64,000 nt of DNA from Ruminiclostridium papyrosolvens C7. GTDB taxonomy: Bacteria > Bacillota > Clostridia > Acetivibrionales > DSM-1351. Position numbers and translations under genes: made by a program. Below, piece by piece: positions 51,969-61,678 of the stretch. Below the pieces are notes generated by a model that was given only the letters and a program-made list of their open reading frames with translations, had not been told where the DNA came from and searched no databases. Location: positions 62,001-126,000 of the forward strand of contig NZ_ATAY01000006.1 of NCBI RefSeq assembly GCF_000421965.1. Direction: 5' to 3'. Within the stretch, counting starts at the first letter, position 1. Each line of letters opens with the position of its first letter.

Positions 51969-53390
51969 TTATTTTTTCTCTGGAATACAAGAAATCTTCA
52001 ATACAGTTTTAGTATTGTCAGTTACTTTATAATTATCACTTATTTTATTTCCTACTATCCATACTATTTCTTTTTTCAATGCTATAAGCGGAATTATATC
52101 CCTAATCTCTCTGGGAACCTTATTATCTATAAAGTATTCCTTTAGCTTTTTAGTACCATTTGACTTTAATGGTTTGAAAACATCTCCGTCTCTTCTGTTT
52201 CTCAGAAGGACATTTTCCCCGGATGAAGTCAATTTATCTAGATCAATAAATTTAGTATGAGCTTTTTCGTTACAATTTATAAATTCCCGACAGCTTTTAA
52301 TGGATTCAATTTTTAAAATTTCAGTTTCAAAAACTATACCTTCATTTTGTATTTCAGTCACTCCTGGAATATGAAGAACTTTTTCAAACTGTTCCCGCTG
52401 TACTTTCCCCTGTTCTTTTAAAATCAAAGAATTATAAGTCCTCACCGCTGCCATAAAGTGGGGTAAATCAATCTGAGCACCAGTTCTTCCGTTTTCGATA
52501 AGGTTGTTGAGCTTATCCATATGGATGTACTCAAACCCGTTAAGTGTTCCGCAGGTTTTCCCTACAGCTATCCTCAACACACGTAATCTGACAGCCTGAT
52601 GCACTTCTGTCAATACCTTCAAATCCAGTTCTGTATACATTCTCTTTTCAGAAAGAACTGATTTTTGATAGTATAATTCAGAATTATATCTTAAATAATC
52701 ATCCTCTGCTACAACTATTTTTGATAATCTTAGTAAATTTTCTGTAATATCTGACCCGGATGCAGAATTAATTGCAGGAATCACATTAAGCCTTATTCTA
52801 TTTCTGAAATAATCAGTATGAAGATTGGAACTGTCTGTAACGGCCTCTATCCCAATCCCGTTTACATATTCCTCTATCTGCGATCTGTCAACATCCAACA
52901 GGGGTCGTATTATGTTATCCCGCCTATACTCCATTCCCCTAAGGCCTTCCAAACCTGTACCCCTGCAAATTCTCATTAAAATAGTTTCCGCCTGATCATT
53001 TCTTGAATGGGCAACAGCTATTTTTGACGCACCATGCTCGTCCGCAATTAAGCTAAATACTTCATATCTGGCATTTCTACCGGCTTCCTCCAGAGATATT
53101 TTTTCGTTTTTTGCTTTTTTTGCGATATCTATATGCTTTACGTAAGCCTCAAGACCTAAAGTGGAGCAAAAGCTTCTTACGAAATTCTCGTCCCTGAGGG
53201 CTTCTTCACCCCTTAACATATGGTTTACGTGTACTGGATATATTTTTATTCCCAATTCGTTTGAAATAGAATGCAAGACATGGAGCAGGCAGACTGAGTC
53301 ATATCCTCCGGATATGCCTACAATTACGCCTTCTCCATAATTAATAAGCTCTTTATTTTTAATGGTTTCCAAAACCAACTGTTTGAGCAT
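51969..53390 (-). CDS. tilS: tRNA(Ile)-lysidine synthase TilS
   Basis: TilS converts C34 of tRNA-Ile(CAU) to lysidine, changing codon and charging identity. The 473 residues have the PP-loop GISGGYDSVCLLH near the N-terminus and the C-terminal substrate-binding domains (LNVIPAINSASG; SCNEKAHTKF-like; KLKEYFIDNKVPREIRD, the usual C-terminal motif). ATG 53390 follows AAAGGA at 7-base spacing; starts further upstream overlap the dnaB gene. It is essential in most bacteria. Confidence 0.94.
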   Translation of the reverse strand: MLKQLVLETIKNKELINYGEGVIVGISGGYDSVCLLHVLHSISNELGIKIYPVHVNHMLRGEEALRDENFVRSFCSTLGLEAYVKHIDIAKKAKNEKISLEEAGRNARYEVFSLIADEHGASKIAVAHSRNDQAETILMRICRGTGLEGLRGMEYRRDNIIRPLLDVDRSQIEEYVNGIGIEAVTDSSNLHTDYFRNRIRLNVIPAINSASGSDITENLLRLSKIVVAEDDYLRYNSELYYQKSVLSEKRMYTELDLKVLTEVHQAVRLRVLRIAVGKTCGTLNGFEYIHMDKLNNLIENGRTGAQIDLPHFMAAVRTYNSLILKEQGKVQREQFEKVLHIPGVTEIQNEGIVFETEILKIESIKSCREFINCNEKAHTKFIDLDKLTSSGENVLLRNRRDGDVFKPLKSNGTKKLKEYFIDNKVPREIRDIIPLIALKKEIVWIVGNKISDNYKVTDNTKTVLKISCIPEKK

Positions 53391-53412
53391 AACCATTTCC
53401 TTTTTTCTGTAT

Positions 53413-54753
53413 TTATTGCCTGAACTTCTCCAGATTTGCAAATTTCGTATACTGACCCAGCCATACAAGCTCTACTGTTCCCGTAGAACCGTTTCTGTGT
53501 TTCGCAAGAATTACCTCTGCTATATTCTTCTTTTCTGTTTCAGGATTATAATAATCATCTCTGTATAGAAACATTACAATATCAGCATCCTGCTCTATTG
53601 CTCCAGATTCTCTCAGGTCGCTCAGTATCGGTCTGTGATCGGTTCTTGCTTCCGGAGCACGGCTAAGCTGCGACAGTGTGATTACCGGTACATTTATTTC
53701 CTTTGCAAGAATCTTAAGAGAACGGGATATTTCAGAGATTTCCTGTTGTCTGTTTTCACTTTTTGACCTGCTCCCCTGCATTAACTGCAGGTAATCTATT
53801 ATTACAAGTCCTAGATTATGTTCAAGCTTTAGCCTTCTGCATTTTGCCCTTATTTCAGTAATTGATATACCCGGTGTATCATCTATAAATATGGGCGCCT
53901 CCGAAAGGGGTCCTAATGCCTTGGCAACCTTTTGCCAGTCGTTGTCCTCAAGCTTTCCCGTTTTCATTCTATTACTGTCAACCATGGCTTCACTGCAAAG
54001 CATTCTGTTTACAAGCTGCTCTCTAGACATTTCCAGACTGAATACTGCAACAGGTACATTGCTGTGTACAGCTGCATTTTGTGCAAGATTTAGCGCAAAA
54101 GCAGTTTTACCCATTGCAGGACGGGCAGCTATTAATATAAGGTCCGAATTATGAAGCCCTGACGTTTTAAAATCAAGGTCGGCAAATCCTGTAGGGATTC
54201 CGGTTATGTTTCCACTGTTATTATATAATTCCTCTAATTTGTTAAATGTATCTACCAGAACATCCTTTATTGGCACAAAGCCCTGCGAACTACGCTTCTG
54301 AAGTATATCAAATATATTCTGCTCTGCCTTGTCCAGTATATATGTTACTTCCTCTGACGCATTGTATCCTAGATCAACTATATCCGATGAAGCCTTTATT
54401 AACTTCCTCAAAAGTGCCTTCTCTTCAACTATTTTTGCATAATGCTTTACATTTGCCGTTGTAGGTACTTCTGTTGCAATATTGGTCAAATATTCAAGTC
54501 CGCCCACAAGATCAAGCTTCCCGTGAAGTTTCAGGCGATCGGATACAGTAATCAAGTCGATGGGCTGAGCTCTGTCAAATAGTTCAATAATTACATCATA
54601 AATTTCTTTATGATCCGGCCTGTAGAAATCCTCTGATTTCAATATCTCCATAACAACAGGAACAACTTCCTTGTCTATGAGCATAGATCCAAGAACAGAT
54701 TGTTCCGCTTCCAGGCTTTGAGGAGGAATCCGGCCAAGAGTTCCTATATCCAT
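53413..54753 (-). CDS. dnaB: Replicative DNA helicase DnaB (DnaC in Bacillus)
   Basis: This 446-residue hexameric helicase unwinds DNA at the fork. The N-terminal domain begins RIPPQSLEAEQSVLGSMLIDKE. The RecA-like C-terminal domain has AARPAMGKTAFALNLA and the Walker B VIIDYLQLM. No intein interrupts it. ATG 54753 follows AAGGTGG; a GTG 12 bases upstream is a less likely alternative. It follows rplI, a conserved order. Confidence 0.96.
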   Translation of the reverse strand: MDIGTLGRIPPQSLEAEQSVLGSMLIDKEVVPVVMEILKSEDFYRPDHKEIYDVIIELFDRAQPIDLITVSDRLKLHGKLDLVGGLEYLTNIATEVPTTANVKHYAKIVEEKALLRKLIKASSDIVDLGYNASEEVTYILDKAEQNIFDILQKRSSQGFVPIKDVLVDTFNKLEELYNNSGNITGIPTGFADLDFKTSGLHNSDLILIAARPAMGKTAFALNLAQNAAVHSNVPVAVFSLEMSREQLVNRMLCSEAMVDSNRMKTGKLEDNDWQKVAKALGPLSEAPIFIDDTPGISITEIRAKCRRLKLEHNLGLVIIDYLQLMQGSRSKSENRQQEISEISRSLKILAKEINVPVITLSQLSRAPEARTDHRPILSDLRESGAIEQDADIVMFLYRDDYYNPETEKKNIAEVILAKHRNGSTGTVELVWLGQYTKFANLEKFRQ

Positions 54754-54795
54754 TATATATTCCACCTTGTTTTTAGTTGTTGTTCCCTATAAACC

Positions 54796-55242
54796 TTACA
54801 GACTTTCTATTTTTACTGTAAACTTTGAGTTGATCTCGGGGTACAGCTTAACTTCAACCTCAAAAGTCCCCACTGCTTTAAGTGAATCGGGCATAACAAG
54901 TTTCTTTTTGTCTATGTCAAGCTTCTGCTGAGATTTTAACGCTTCCGCAACATCCTTGCTTGTTATAGAGCCAAAAAGCTTTCCGTTCTCACCTGCTTTT
55001 ACCTTTAATGTAACTGTTATATCCTTTATCTTCTTTGCCAGTTCCTTTGCCTGTGATATTTCACGGTCTTTCTTCTGAGCTTCTGCTTCTTTTTTGGTTT
55101 TCATTATGTTTACATTTGATGAAGTAGCCTCTACTGCAAGTCCTCTTGGAAGGAGGAAATTTCTTGCATATCCGTCACTGGCTTCAACCATCTGTTCTTT
55201 TTTCCCCAAACCTTTAACATCCTGTTTTAATATAACCTTCAT
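54796..55242 (-). CDS. rplI: 50S ribosomal protein L9
   Basis: L9 has two domains linked by a long helix and binds 23S rRNA. The 148 residues begin MKVILKQDVKGLGKKEQMVEASDGYARNFLLPRGLA-type sequence, contain the lysine-rich connecting helix, and end with a C-terminal domain containing LFGSITSKDVAEAL. AGGAGGG precedes the ATG. It sits between gdpP and dnaB as in many Firmicutes. Confidence 0.98.
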   Translation of the reverse strand: MKVILKQDVKGLGKKEQMVEASDGYARNFLLPRGLAVEATSSNVNIMKTKKEAEAQKKDREISQAKELAKKIKDITVTLKVKAGENGKLFGSITSKDVAEALKSQQKLDIDKKKLVMPDSLKAVGTFEVEVKLYPEINSKFTVKIESL

Positions 55243-55269
55243 AGATTGACCCTCCTGTTTGCGGTTTAA

Positions 55270-57273
55270 TTATTCCTTTGCAAGGCTGTCTATATATTCG
55301 TAAATAGCATCTTTAAGCATTTTCTTTGCATCCTGTATGGATACATCCTCAATCTGAGCACCTGCTACCGTAAGATGTCCGCCCCCACCAAGCTTTTCCA
55401 GAATCATCTGTACATTTATATCCCCAAGAGATCTTCCACTGATTACAACCTCTCCATTATGGTAACTCAAAACGAATGCCGCTACAAGTCCTGAAAGACT
55501 CAACAGCTGATCAGCGGCCTGAGCTGCTATAAGCTGCGCACCCTTGATATTATTGGGGCAAATGGATATTGCAATATTATCATACACTACTTCTGCATCT
55601 TTTACTATATTTGAAATAGTAATGTAAGTTTTCAAATCATTCTGGAATAACTGTTTAACCGACACCGTATCCGCACCCTGTCTTCTCAGGTATGACGCTG
55701 CCTCAAAGGTTCTTACACCTGTTTTAAATATAAAGTTTTTTGTATCTACAACGATTCCTGCATATAAAGCTTCCGTTTCAATATTGGTAAGCCTTATCCT
55801 GTCTTCTACATACTGCAGAAGCTCTGTAACCAACTCACAAGTTGAAGATGCGTAGGTCTCCTGATAGGAGAGTACGGCATCCTGAATAAAGTCGGCCCCT
55901 CTCCTGTGGTGGTCTATGATTACTACCTGTTCTGTCATTCTCAACAGTTCCGGAGCCTCCGTAAATCCCGGTTTGTGTGTATCAACTACTATAAGAAGTG
56001 TTTTCTTGGTTATCAGGTCCAGTGCCTCATTTGTACCAACAAAAACGTTAGTATACTCAGGTTCCTTTGCCATCTTATTTAGTATTGCATCTATATTTGC
56101 ATTAGAATGATTCAATACAATATTTACTCTTTTATCCCTGTTCTTTACGATACGATAAATGCCAAGTGCTGCTCCAAGACAGTCTATGTCTGCATTCTCA
56201 TGGCCCATTATAAGCACAGACGGCGCCTGATCTATCAAACCTCTTAGGGCGTATGCAATAACCCTGGCTTTGACCCTTGTCCTTTTTTCAAGTTCTCTGG
56301 TACGGCCACCAAAGAATCTGAAATTGTCGCCGTCTTTTATTACGACATGATCCCCGCCTCTGCCAAGGGCTATGTCAATACACGCATTTGCATTTTGCAG
56401 GTTTTCAACAATTGTGGGAGCATTTATGCCCAAGCCGATGCTAAGTGTAACAGGAATCTTGTTTCCGAGATTTATTTCCTTAACTGTTTCCAGTATTTCA
56501 AACCGTTTTTCTTCCAGTTCATGCAGATACTTGAATGCAAATATACAAAGATACTTGTCCCTTTCAAATTTCTTCAGAACTCCTCCCGTGTGACTTATCC
56601 AACTGGTAACCCTTTTATCTATTTCCGCCAGTAATTGCTGTCTTACAGCGTCTTCCATACTTTGCATCAGGTCATCATAATTGTCAATTACTACAAGCCC
56701 TACGGTATTTTTATTGTCCTCAAACTTCTTTTTTTCGTCTATTAATTCAGTATTATCAACAAGATAGAGCATAACAATAACACTTTCCTCGTTATTACTG
56801 TCATCGAGCTTTACCAAGTTGCCCAGAACTGAATAATGCCTGTTATTTATAGTGATTTCCGTAGATATGTTTATGCTGTCCCCTTCCATCATCTGGGGTT
56901 TCAGGTCAGAAACAAGTCCGGCTACTGTTTCCTCCTGAAAAGTATCATTCTGGAATATGCCCTTGAAGGAGGAGTTATACCATACAGTTGTCCCGTCTAA
57001 TTCTGCAAGTACCAAGGGCATAGGAAAGTTTAATAGGGTGTCCTTTGTAGCACAGTCTATATTAAAGGTAAGTGTCTCTATGTACTTGGTTATTTCCCGG
57101 TTTCTGATATGGGTGGACTTATAGTTATAAATCACCAGAAACACAAGCAAAATATACCCCGGTATTGAAACCAAAGGGTTTAAAACCGTTATTACTATTA
57201 TGAGAAAGAAAATTACCCAAAGGTAAAAACCCGCCTTTGGAATAAATATCCGTGATAGTTTTCTGCTATCCAT
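55270..57273 (-). CDS. gdpP: Cyclic-di-AMP phosphodiesterase GdpP
   Basis: GdpP cleaves c-di-AMP to pApA. The 667-residue membrane protein has two N-terminal spans (AGFYLWVIFFLIIVITVL; IPGYILLVFLVIY), a PAS-like region, a degenerate GGDEF domain, and the DHH-DHHA1 catalytic part: MGHENADIDCLGAALG, VVDTHKPGF, VIIDHHRRG, and GGGGHLTVAGAQ. This domain order is diagnostic. It begins 16 bases after the MazG-like gene. Its substrate affects wall, potassium and DNA-damage responses. Confidence 0.96.
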   Translation of the reverse strand: MDSRKLSRIFIPKAGFYLWVIFFLIIVITVLNPLVSIPGYILLVFLVIYNYKSTHIRNREITKYIETLTFNIDCATKDTLLNFPMPLVLAELDGTTVWYNSSFKGIFQNDTFQEETVAGLVSDLKPQMMEGDSINISTEITINNRHYSVLGNLVKLDDSNNEESVIVMLYLVDNTELIDEKKKFEDNKNTVGLVVIDNYDDLMQSMEDAVRQQLLAEIDKRVTSWISHTGGVLKKFERDKYLCIFAFKYLHELEEKRFEILETVKEINLGNKIPVTLSIGLGINAPTIVENLQNANACIDIALGRGGDHVVIKDGDNFRFFGGRTRELEKRTRVKARVIAYALRGLIDQAPSVLIMGHENADIDCLGAALGIYRIVKNRDKRVNIVLNHSNANIDAILNKMAKEPEYTNVFVGTNEALDLITKKTLLIVVDTHKPGFTEAPELLRMTEQVVIIDHHRRGADFIQDAVLSYQETYASSTCELVTELLQYVEDRIRLTNIETEALYAGIVVDTKNFIFKTGVRTFEAASYLRRQGADTVSVKQLFQNDLKTYITISNIVKDAEVVYDNIAISICPNNIKGAQLIAAQAADQLLSLSGLVAAFVLSYHNGEVVISGRSLGDINVQMILEKLGGGGHLTVAGAQIEDVSIQDAKKMLKDAIYEYIDSLAKE

Positions 57274-57288
57274 CTGAATTCTCCCGAA

Positions 57289-57633
57289 TTAAGTCCCCTG
57301 CCTTCCGGATCTTGATACATTAAGGTGTTTTGCCAGCTCTGACAAATCCCCGTAATATTTCTCAACATCATGATTCTCCACAAGGCCGAGCCTAATCTTA
57401 CTATCTATTTTCATTTCTATAGTTTTATAATTAATACCAAACCGCTTTCCAAGAAGATAACAAATTAAAATAATATTTGCAAGCGTGTCTGCTAGTGTTT
57501 CCGAAACCTCTTCCCGAAAACCGTTCACCAGTGCTTTAAACAAATTTGCTACATCAGTAAGTAGTTCGCTTTTTAGCCATTCAATAATCTTTACATTTCT
57601 TGTTATATCAATTTGATTGTCAAACTGTGCCAT
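57289..57633 (-). CDS. MazG-like family protein
   Basis: This 114-residue helical protein belongs to the MazG-like group found before gdpP in clostridia: DITRNVKIIEWLKSELLTDVANLFKAL, EVSETLADTLANIILICYLLGKRFG, and a C-terminal basic tail. The usual MazG EExxE metal motif is only partly visible (E-E-V-S-E-T-L-A-D). ATG 57633 follows GGGGGGAAG. A pyrophosphohydrolase activity is possible but unproven. Co-transcription with gdpP is likely. Confidence 0.8.
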   Translation of the reverse strand: MAQFDNQIDITRNVKIIEWLKSELLTDVANLFKALVNGFREEVSETLADTLANIILICYLLGKRFGINYKTIEMKIDSKIRLGLVENHDVEKYYGDLSELAKHLNVSRSGRQGT

Positions 57634-57732
57634 AACTTCCCCCCACATATAGTCTACCATTTTTTGTAATGTAAATTATACCACTATTATGGGGCTATAG
57701 CCTTTCATTTCCCGTTATTTTCGGTGCATATT

Positions 57733-58569
57733 CTATATTTTTCCCTTAATCATGGGATACGAACCGATAAACCTGTAAAATGATGTTTTTCTTTTTATCA
57801 TTGTTAAAGCATCATAAACGTCCTGATCCTCTATATGACCGTCAATATCAATAAAAAATATATATTGCCCAAGTGCATTTTTGGATGGTCTTGACTCAAT
57901 CCTTGTCATATTGATATCCCACAGGCTAAATATATCCAATACTCTGTACAGGCTTCCGGGCTTGTTATCCGTTGAAAACACAATGGAAGTCTTATCACAA
58001 CCCGTCCTTTTCGAGTATTCTTTTGATATTATTACAAATCTGGTATGATTGTTTGCAACATCCTGTATATCTGCTGCCAATACTTCAAGCCCATTTATTC
58101 TAGCAGCTGTTCGGCTTGTAATTGCTGCATAAGTACCGTCACCTTCGGAAACCCTTTGAGCAGCTTGAGAGGTACTGTTTTCCTCAACCTGAACAGCCTT
58201 AGGATAGCATCTATTCAGGTATTCTCTTGCCTGTCCCAAGGGCTGAGGATGTGACATAATTGTAGTGATATCCCCAGATAAAGTTCCCTTCCTGACTACC
58301 AGGTTTAAACTAACGGGCAGTATAAGTTCTCCTTTAATAAATAAGCCTTCTTCTTTAGCCAATACGTCCAGTGTAACGTTAACAGCACCTTCGAGGGAGT
58401 TCTCAATAGGAACTATTGCTTCACTTATAACGTTGTCTTTAACTGCATAAAGAACATCCTGAATAGACACAAATTCCATTAGGGTGCGCAACTGTCCCTC
58501 CGCATATAATCCTGCCGCTTCATGTGAAAATGTTCCGCAGGGCCCAAGATAACCAATACTCTTTACCAT
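57733..58569 (-). CDS. pheA: Prephenate dehydratase
   Basis: PheA converts prephenate to phenylpyruvate in phenylalanine synthesis. The 278 residues have the periplasmic-binding-like catalytic domain (LGPCGTFSHEAA and the catalytic NHTRFVII) and a C-terminal ACT regulatory domain (DNKPGSLYRVLDIFSLWDINMTRIESRPSK). No chorismate mutase domain is fused. ATG 58569 has AGGG upstream. Feedback by phenylalanine through the ACT domain is expected. Confidence 0.95.
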   Translation of the reverse strand: MVKSIGYLGPCGTFSHEAAGLYAEGQLRTLMEFVSIQDVLYAVKDNVISEAIVPIENSLEGAVNVTLDVLAKEEGLFIKGELILPVSLNLVVRKGTLSGDITTIMSHPQPLGQAREYLNRCYPKAVQVEENSTSQAAQRVSEGDGTYAAITSRTAARINGLEVLAADIQDVANNHTRFVIISKEYSKRTGCDKTSIVFSTDNKPGSLYRVLDIFSLWDINMTRIESRPSKNALGQYIFFIDIDGHIEDQDVYDALTMIKRKTSFYRFIGSYPMIKGKI

Positions 58570-58677
58570 CAATTTTCCCTACCCGTTTCATATATAAATT
58601 CTTTTCCGACAATAATATATAATATCATTTATTACCCATATTTCCAACCGAATAATACAAAAAGGGTAGAACATTGG

Positions 58678-59004
58678 CTATTTATCATTTTCATTTTCGT
58701 TTTCACCATCGTTATCCGTTTTGCCGAAATCCAGTGCCTGCTTTTCCAGTTCTTCATCACTTACCTTGGTATTAATTATCTCAAGTGCCTCTTGGTACCT
58801 GTCCTCCGGTACTTTTACATCTATAGGAACACAAGGCCCTAGTATAACATTTAACAATGTACTGTCAATAAGGCCCAGATCCTTTCCTTTCCCTACACAT
58901 ACTATTCCATTTTCCTCGAGTTTTCCCTTAATTATATTAAACTCAAACTCATTATCCGCTGTTTTAAGATACTTCCAATTAATTTGATCTTGTTGATTAT
59001 CCAT
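58678..59004 (-). CDS. DUF2007-type putative signal-transducing protein
   Basis: This 108-residue soluble protein has an N-terminal ferredoxin-like part similar to the DUF2007 family (WKYLKTADNEFEFNIIKGKLEENGI, with a gap to VPIDVKVPEDRYQEALEII), and a low-complexity acidic tail rich in N, E and D. GGAGGG lies before the ATG. Its function is unknown. It is separated from pheA by about 110 bases. Confidence 0.78.
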   Translation of the reverse strand: MDNQQDQINWKYLKTADNEFEFNIIKGKLEENGIVCVGKGKDLGLIDSTLLNVILGPCVPIDVKVPEDRYQEALEIINTKVSDEELEKQALDFGKTDNDGENENENDK

Positions 59005-59203
59005 ATACCCTCCAAATTATTTATCATAATATTCCCATATATGTTTTCCCGTTCCACCTTTTAATATATTATACTATTAATATAATATTGTTAACAGTTT
59101 TACAACCATACCTATAATAAATTTTCTATAAGCTTCCGTTGATTTTACTCCTTCTATCTGTCAGAATTAAAAAAACAAATATTTAACAGGAGTTGACATT
59201 ACA

Positions 59204-59881
59204 ATGAGTTTTAATGGATTTACCGGTGAAGCCCTTAGATTTCTTTTTGAGAATAGAATGAACAACCGTAAAGAATGGTACGATAGCCATAAACCCGATT
59301 ATAAAAAATATGTGTATAATCCTTTTTTAGAATTAATTGAAGAGTTGATACCTACCATAATGGAAATAGATAACCAAATTATAACTATACCCTCTAAATT
59401 GATTTCCAGAGTTCGTAGAGATACACGCTTTACCAAAGATAAGACACTTTACAGGGATAATGTATGGTTTGTTTTTCTTAGGGATAAAAGTATTATGTCA
59501 ACCTCTCCATGTTTCTGGTTTGAAATAAGCCAAAAGGGTTCAAGCTACGGTGTAGGATTCTACGGTGCAGAAACTAAGTCAATGGCTAATATGCGGGAAA
59601 TGATAATTAACAGACACCCTCTATTTCTGGATGCCCTTGCTTGCTATGAATCTCAAAGTCAGTTTGTTATTGGCGGCGATATGTATAAGCGAAGCAAATT
59701 CCCTGACCAACCCGAAAATCTAAAATTATGGCTGGACAGAAAAAATATTTTCTTTGAAAGTGTGCAGAATAACTTTAAACTTGCATTTTCAAAAGAATTA
59801 CCTGAAGTATTAAGGCAAGGTTTCCTTCAGCTAAAGCCGATATATGATTTCTTATGCATGATTGAAGCTTATGGCGGATAG
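59204..59881 (+). CDS. DUF2461 family protein
   Basis: This 225-residue protein of the DUF2461 family has no known biochemical function: GFTGEALRFLFENRMNNRKEWYDSHKPDYKKYV near the N-terminus, RVRRDTRFTKDKTLYRDN in the middle, and a KRSKF segment later. The RDTRFTKDKTPYK-type motif is conserved in the family. AGGAG precedes the ATG. It stands alone; the upstream 200-base gap holds no other recognisable element. Confidence 0.92.
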   Translation: MSFNGFTGEALRFLFENRMNNRKEWYDSHKPDYKKYVYNPFLELIEELIPTIMEIDNQIITIPSKLISRVRRDTRFTKDKTLYRDNVWFVFLRDKSIMSTSPCFWFEISQKGSSYGVGFYGAETKSMANMREMIINRHPLFLDALACYESQSQFVIGGDMYKRSKFPDQPENLKLWLDRKNIFFESVQNNFKLAFSKELPEVLRQGFLQLKPIYDFLCMIEAYGG

Positions 59882-59918
59882 GACTTAGTTATTTACTGCT
59901 TAATAAAGAAGATAATAA

Positions 59919-59955
59919 AGAACCACCTAGATATTACAAGTATCTGGATGGTTCT
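59919..59955 (-). terminator. Terminator between DUF2461 and the dockerin gene
   Basis: AGAACCACCTAGATA (59919-59933) and TATCTGGATGGTTCT (59941-59955) pair with two mismatches. Minus-strand T-rich sequence follows, so it mainly serves the dockerin gene 50 bases away, and possibly the DUF2461 gene on the other strand. Confidence 0.65.
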
Positions 59956-60004
59956 CTTAACTTTATAATTCTGACCACTTTTTACACACAATTATGTTAT
60001 TTAA

Positions 60005-61519
60005 TTACCAACGTATACCGCCTCCACCAAAGATAGAGCCACCTGCAGTGGTTACCATAGTACTGGTTGTAAAGGTCTTTGATAATGTTCCGTTAATATA
60101 CATTTTATAAGTCTGACCCGATACTAGAGATGGAGAAGTAAACAGTAGTGTTGAACCGGCTTTTTTAGCTGTAAAGTTATAGATTTCAGCTCCGGAAGCA
60201 TCTTTTATGCTAACAACTGCATTTAATGAAGGCCCGGCTAATATAGCTGAACATTGCTTAGACGTACTTGCCGTGGGAGAAGATGTACATCCCCCCACCG
60301 CCGCAAGAGTTCCTCCGGTAATAGTGAAATTGTTAGTATCACAATCGGCACAGCCATCCGGTTGACCTCCACCATAAATAACTGCATTTCCACCCGTCAT
60401 AGTTATGGTTCCGTTTGAGTCATATCCATCTGTTCCAGATATTATTGCAATATTTCCACCGTTGATAACTAATTGTGTACCAGCACACAAACCATCTTCA
60501 GTTGCTGTAATATTAATAGTACCATTATTAACAGTTGTTACAGTTTTACCCTCAATACCTTCATAGGATTTTAAAACTGTAGTTGTACCGCCGTTAAATG
60601 TTAAATCTAATTCAGAGTGAATCCCATCATCACCTGCACTTAGAGTCAGGGCACCATTGTCAATTATTATGTCACCATCAGTGTCAATACAATCTGAAGT
60701 AGCAGTTATATTTAGTGTTCCTCCGGTAATTTCTATTGTATTATTGCAATGTATTCCGTCCGTAGGGGCAGATTTAATGTTAATATTTCCGTTTTCAATT
60801 TTGATATCATCATCACCAGCAATGCCGTGTTTGTAGTTACCGGTAATGTTTAAAGTTCCGGCACCCTTTATTTCTAAATCGTCATTGCTTGATATAACAG
60901 CTTTAGCTTCGGAATTAGCCGTAGAGTATGTTTTCGCATCAGTTAAGTTGTTAGTTGACCCTTCTACGATTGTAATAAATCCCTTGTCCACATTTTGAAA
61001 GAAAATAGCCGGTCCACTTGAATTGGTTATACTACAGCCATTTAGACGTAACTTAACCTTTTCAGTAGTATTAACGTAAATCATACCATTTGACAAAGTA
61101 CCTACTACCTCAAAATCACCTCCGGCCGTAATATTAACTGTTGTACCACTTACAGCTACACCTGTTCCGGTACAAGTTATTGTGCTGCCTAAGGTGATTT
61201 TACCGACATTTGCTTTCCATGCATCTTCAGGATCAACGGGAGTAACAGTATCAACAGGGAACGTAGTTATGTTCCCCAGTAGATAACTTTTCAGTAATGC
61301 AAAGTCAATGGCATCCACCGAACCATCACCATTTAAGTCAGCAGCTTTAGTATCACTAATTGTAGAAACACCTAAAAGGCTACTCTTCATGGCTGCAATA
61401 TCCAATGCATTTATTCCCCCATCAGAATTTAAGTCTCCCGTAACAGCTGCTTTTGCTAACATACTACTACAAGCAAGAGTACCTGCCAGCGTAAGTACCA
61501 AAACTAACTTTTTTTTCAT
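60005..61519 (-). CDS. Secreted dockerin-containing beta-helix protein (DUF4353/carbohydrate-binding-like)
   Basis: The 504 residues start with a signal peptide (MKKKLVLVLTLAGTLACSSMLAKA). A type I dockerin follows with two calcium-loop repeats, DLNSDGGINALDIAAMKSSLLG and DLNGDGSVDAIDFALLKSYLLG, each split here across loop and helix. The remaining ~380 residues form repeated short strands (GTLNIT, DDIKIENG, DGIHCNN, SDCIDTDG), a parallel beta-helix like the C. thermocellum Cthe_2159 polygalacturonate-binding family. The dockerin is at the N-terminus, less common than the C-terminal position. It should attach to a scaffoldin cohesin in a cellulosome. Confidence 0.9.
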   Translation of the reverse strand: MKKKLVLVLTLAGTLACSSMLAKAAVTGDLNSDGGINALDIAAMKSSLLGVSTISDTKAADLNGDGSVDAIDFALLKSYLLGNITTFPVDTVTPVDPEDAWKANVGKITLGSTITCTGTGVAVSGTTVNITAGGDFEVVGTLSNGMIYVNTTEKVKLRLNGCSITNSSGPAIFFQNVDKGFITIVEGSTNNLTDAKTYSTANSEAKAVISSNDDLEIKGAGTLNITGNYKHGIAGDDDIKIENGNINIKSAPTDGIHCNNTIEITGGTLNITATSDCIDTDGDIIIDNGALTLSAGDDGIHSELDLTFNGGTTTVLKSYEGIEGKTVTTVNNGTINITATEDGLCAGTQLVINGGNIAIISGTDGYDSNGTITMTGGNAVIYGGGQPDGCADCDTNNFTITGGTLAAVGGCTSSPTASTSKQCSAILAGPSLNAVVSIKDASGAEIYNFTAKKAGSTLLFTSPSLVSGQTYKMYINGTLSKTFTTSTMVTTAGGSIFGGGGIRW

Positions 61520-61678
61520 AAAATCCTTCCTTTCTTTTATGTTTTACTTTATGTGGTTATATTTTACAATTTGAAACTTAAACCAACCTTAAAAATATTA
61601 TCAATGTGAAGTATTTATTGACATTTTTTTCAATATATAACATCATATATTTAAGTCATTAAAAATGAGGATTTTGTT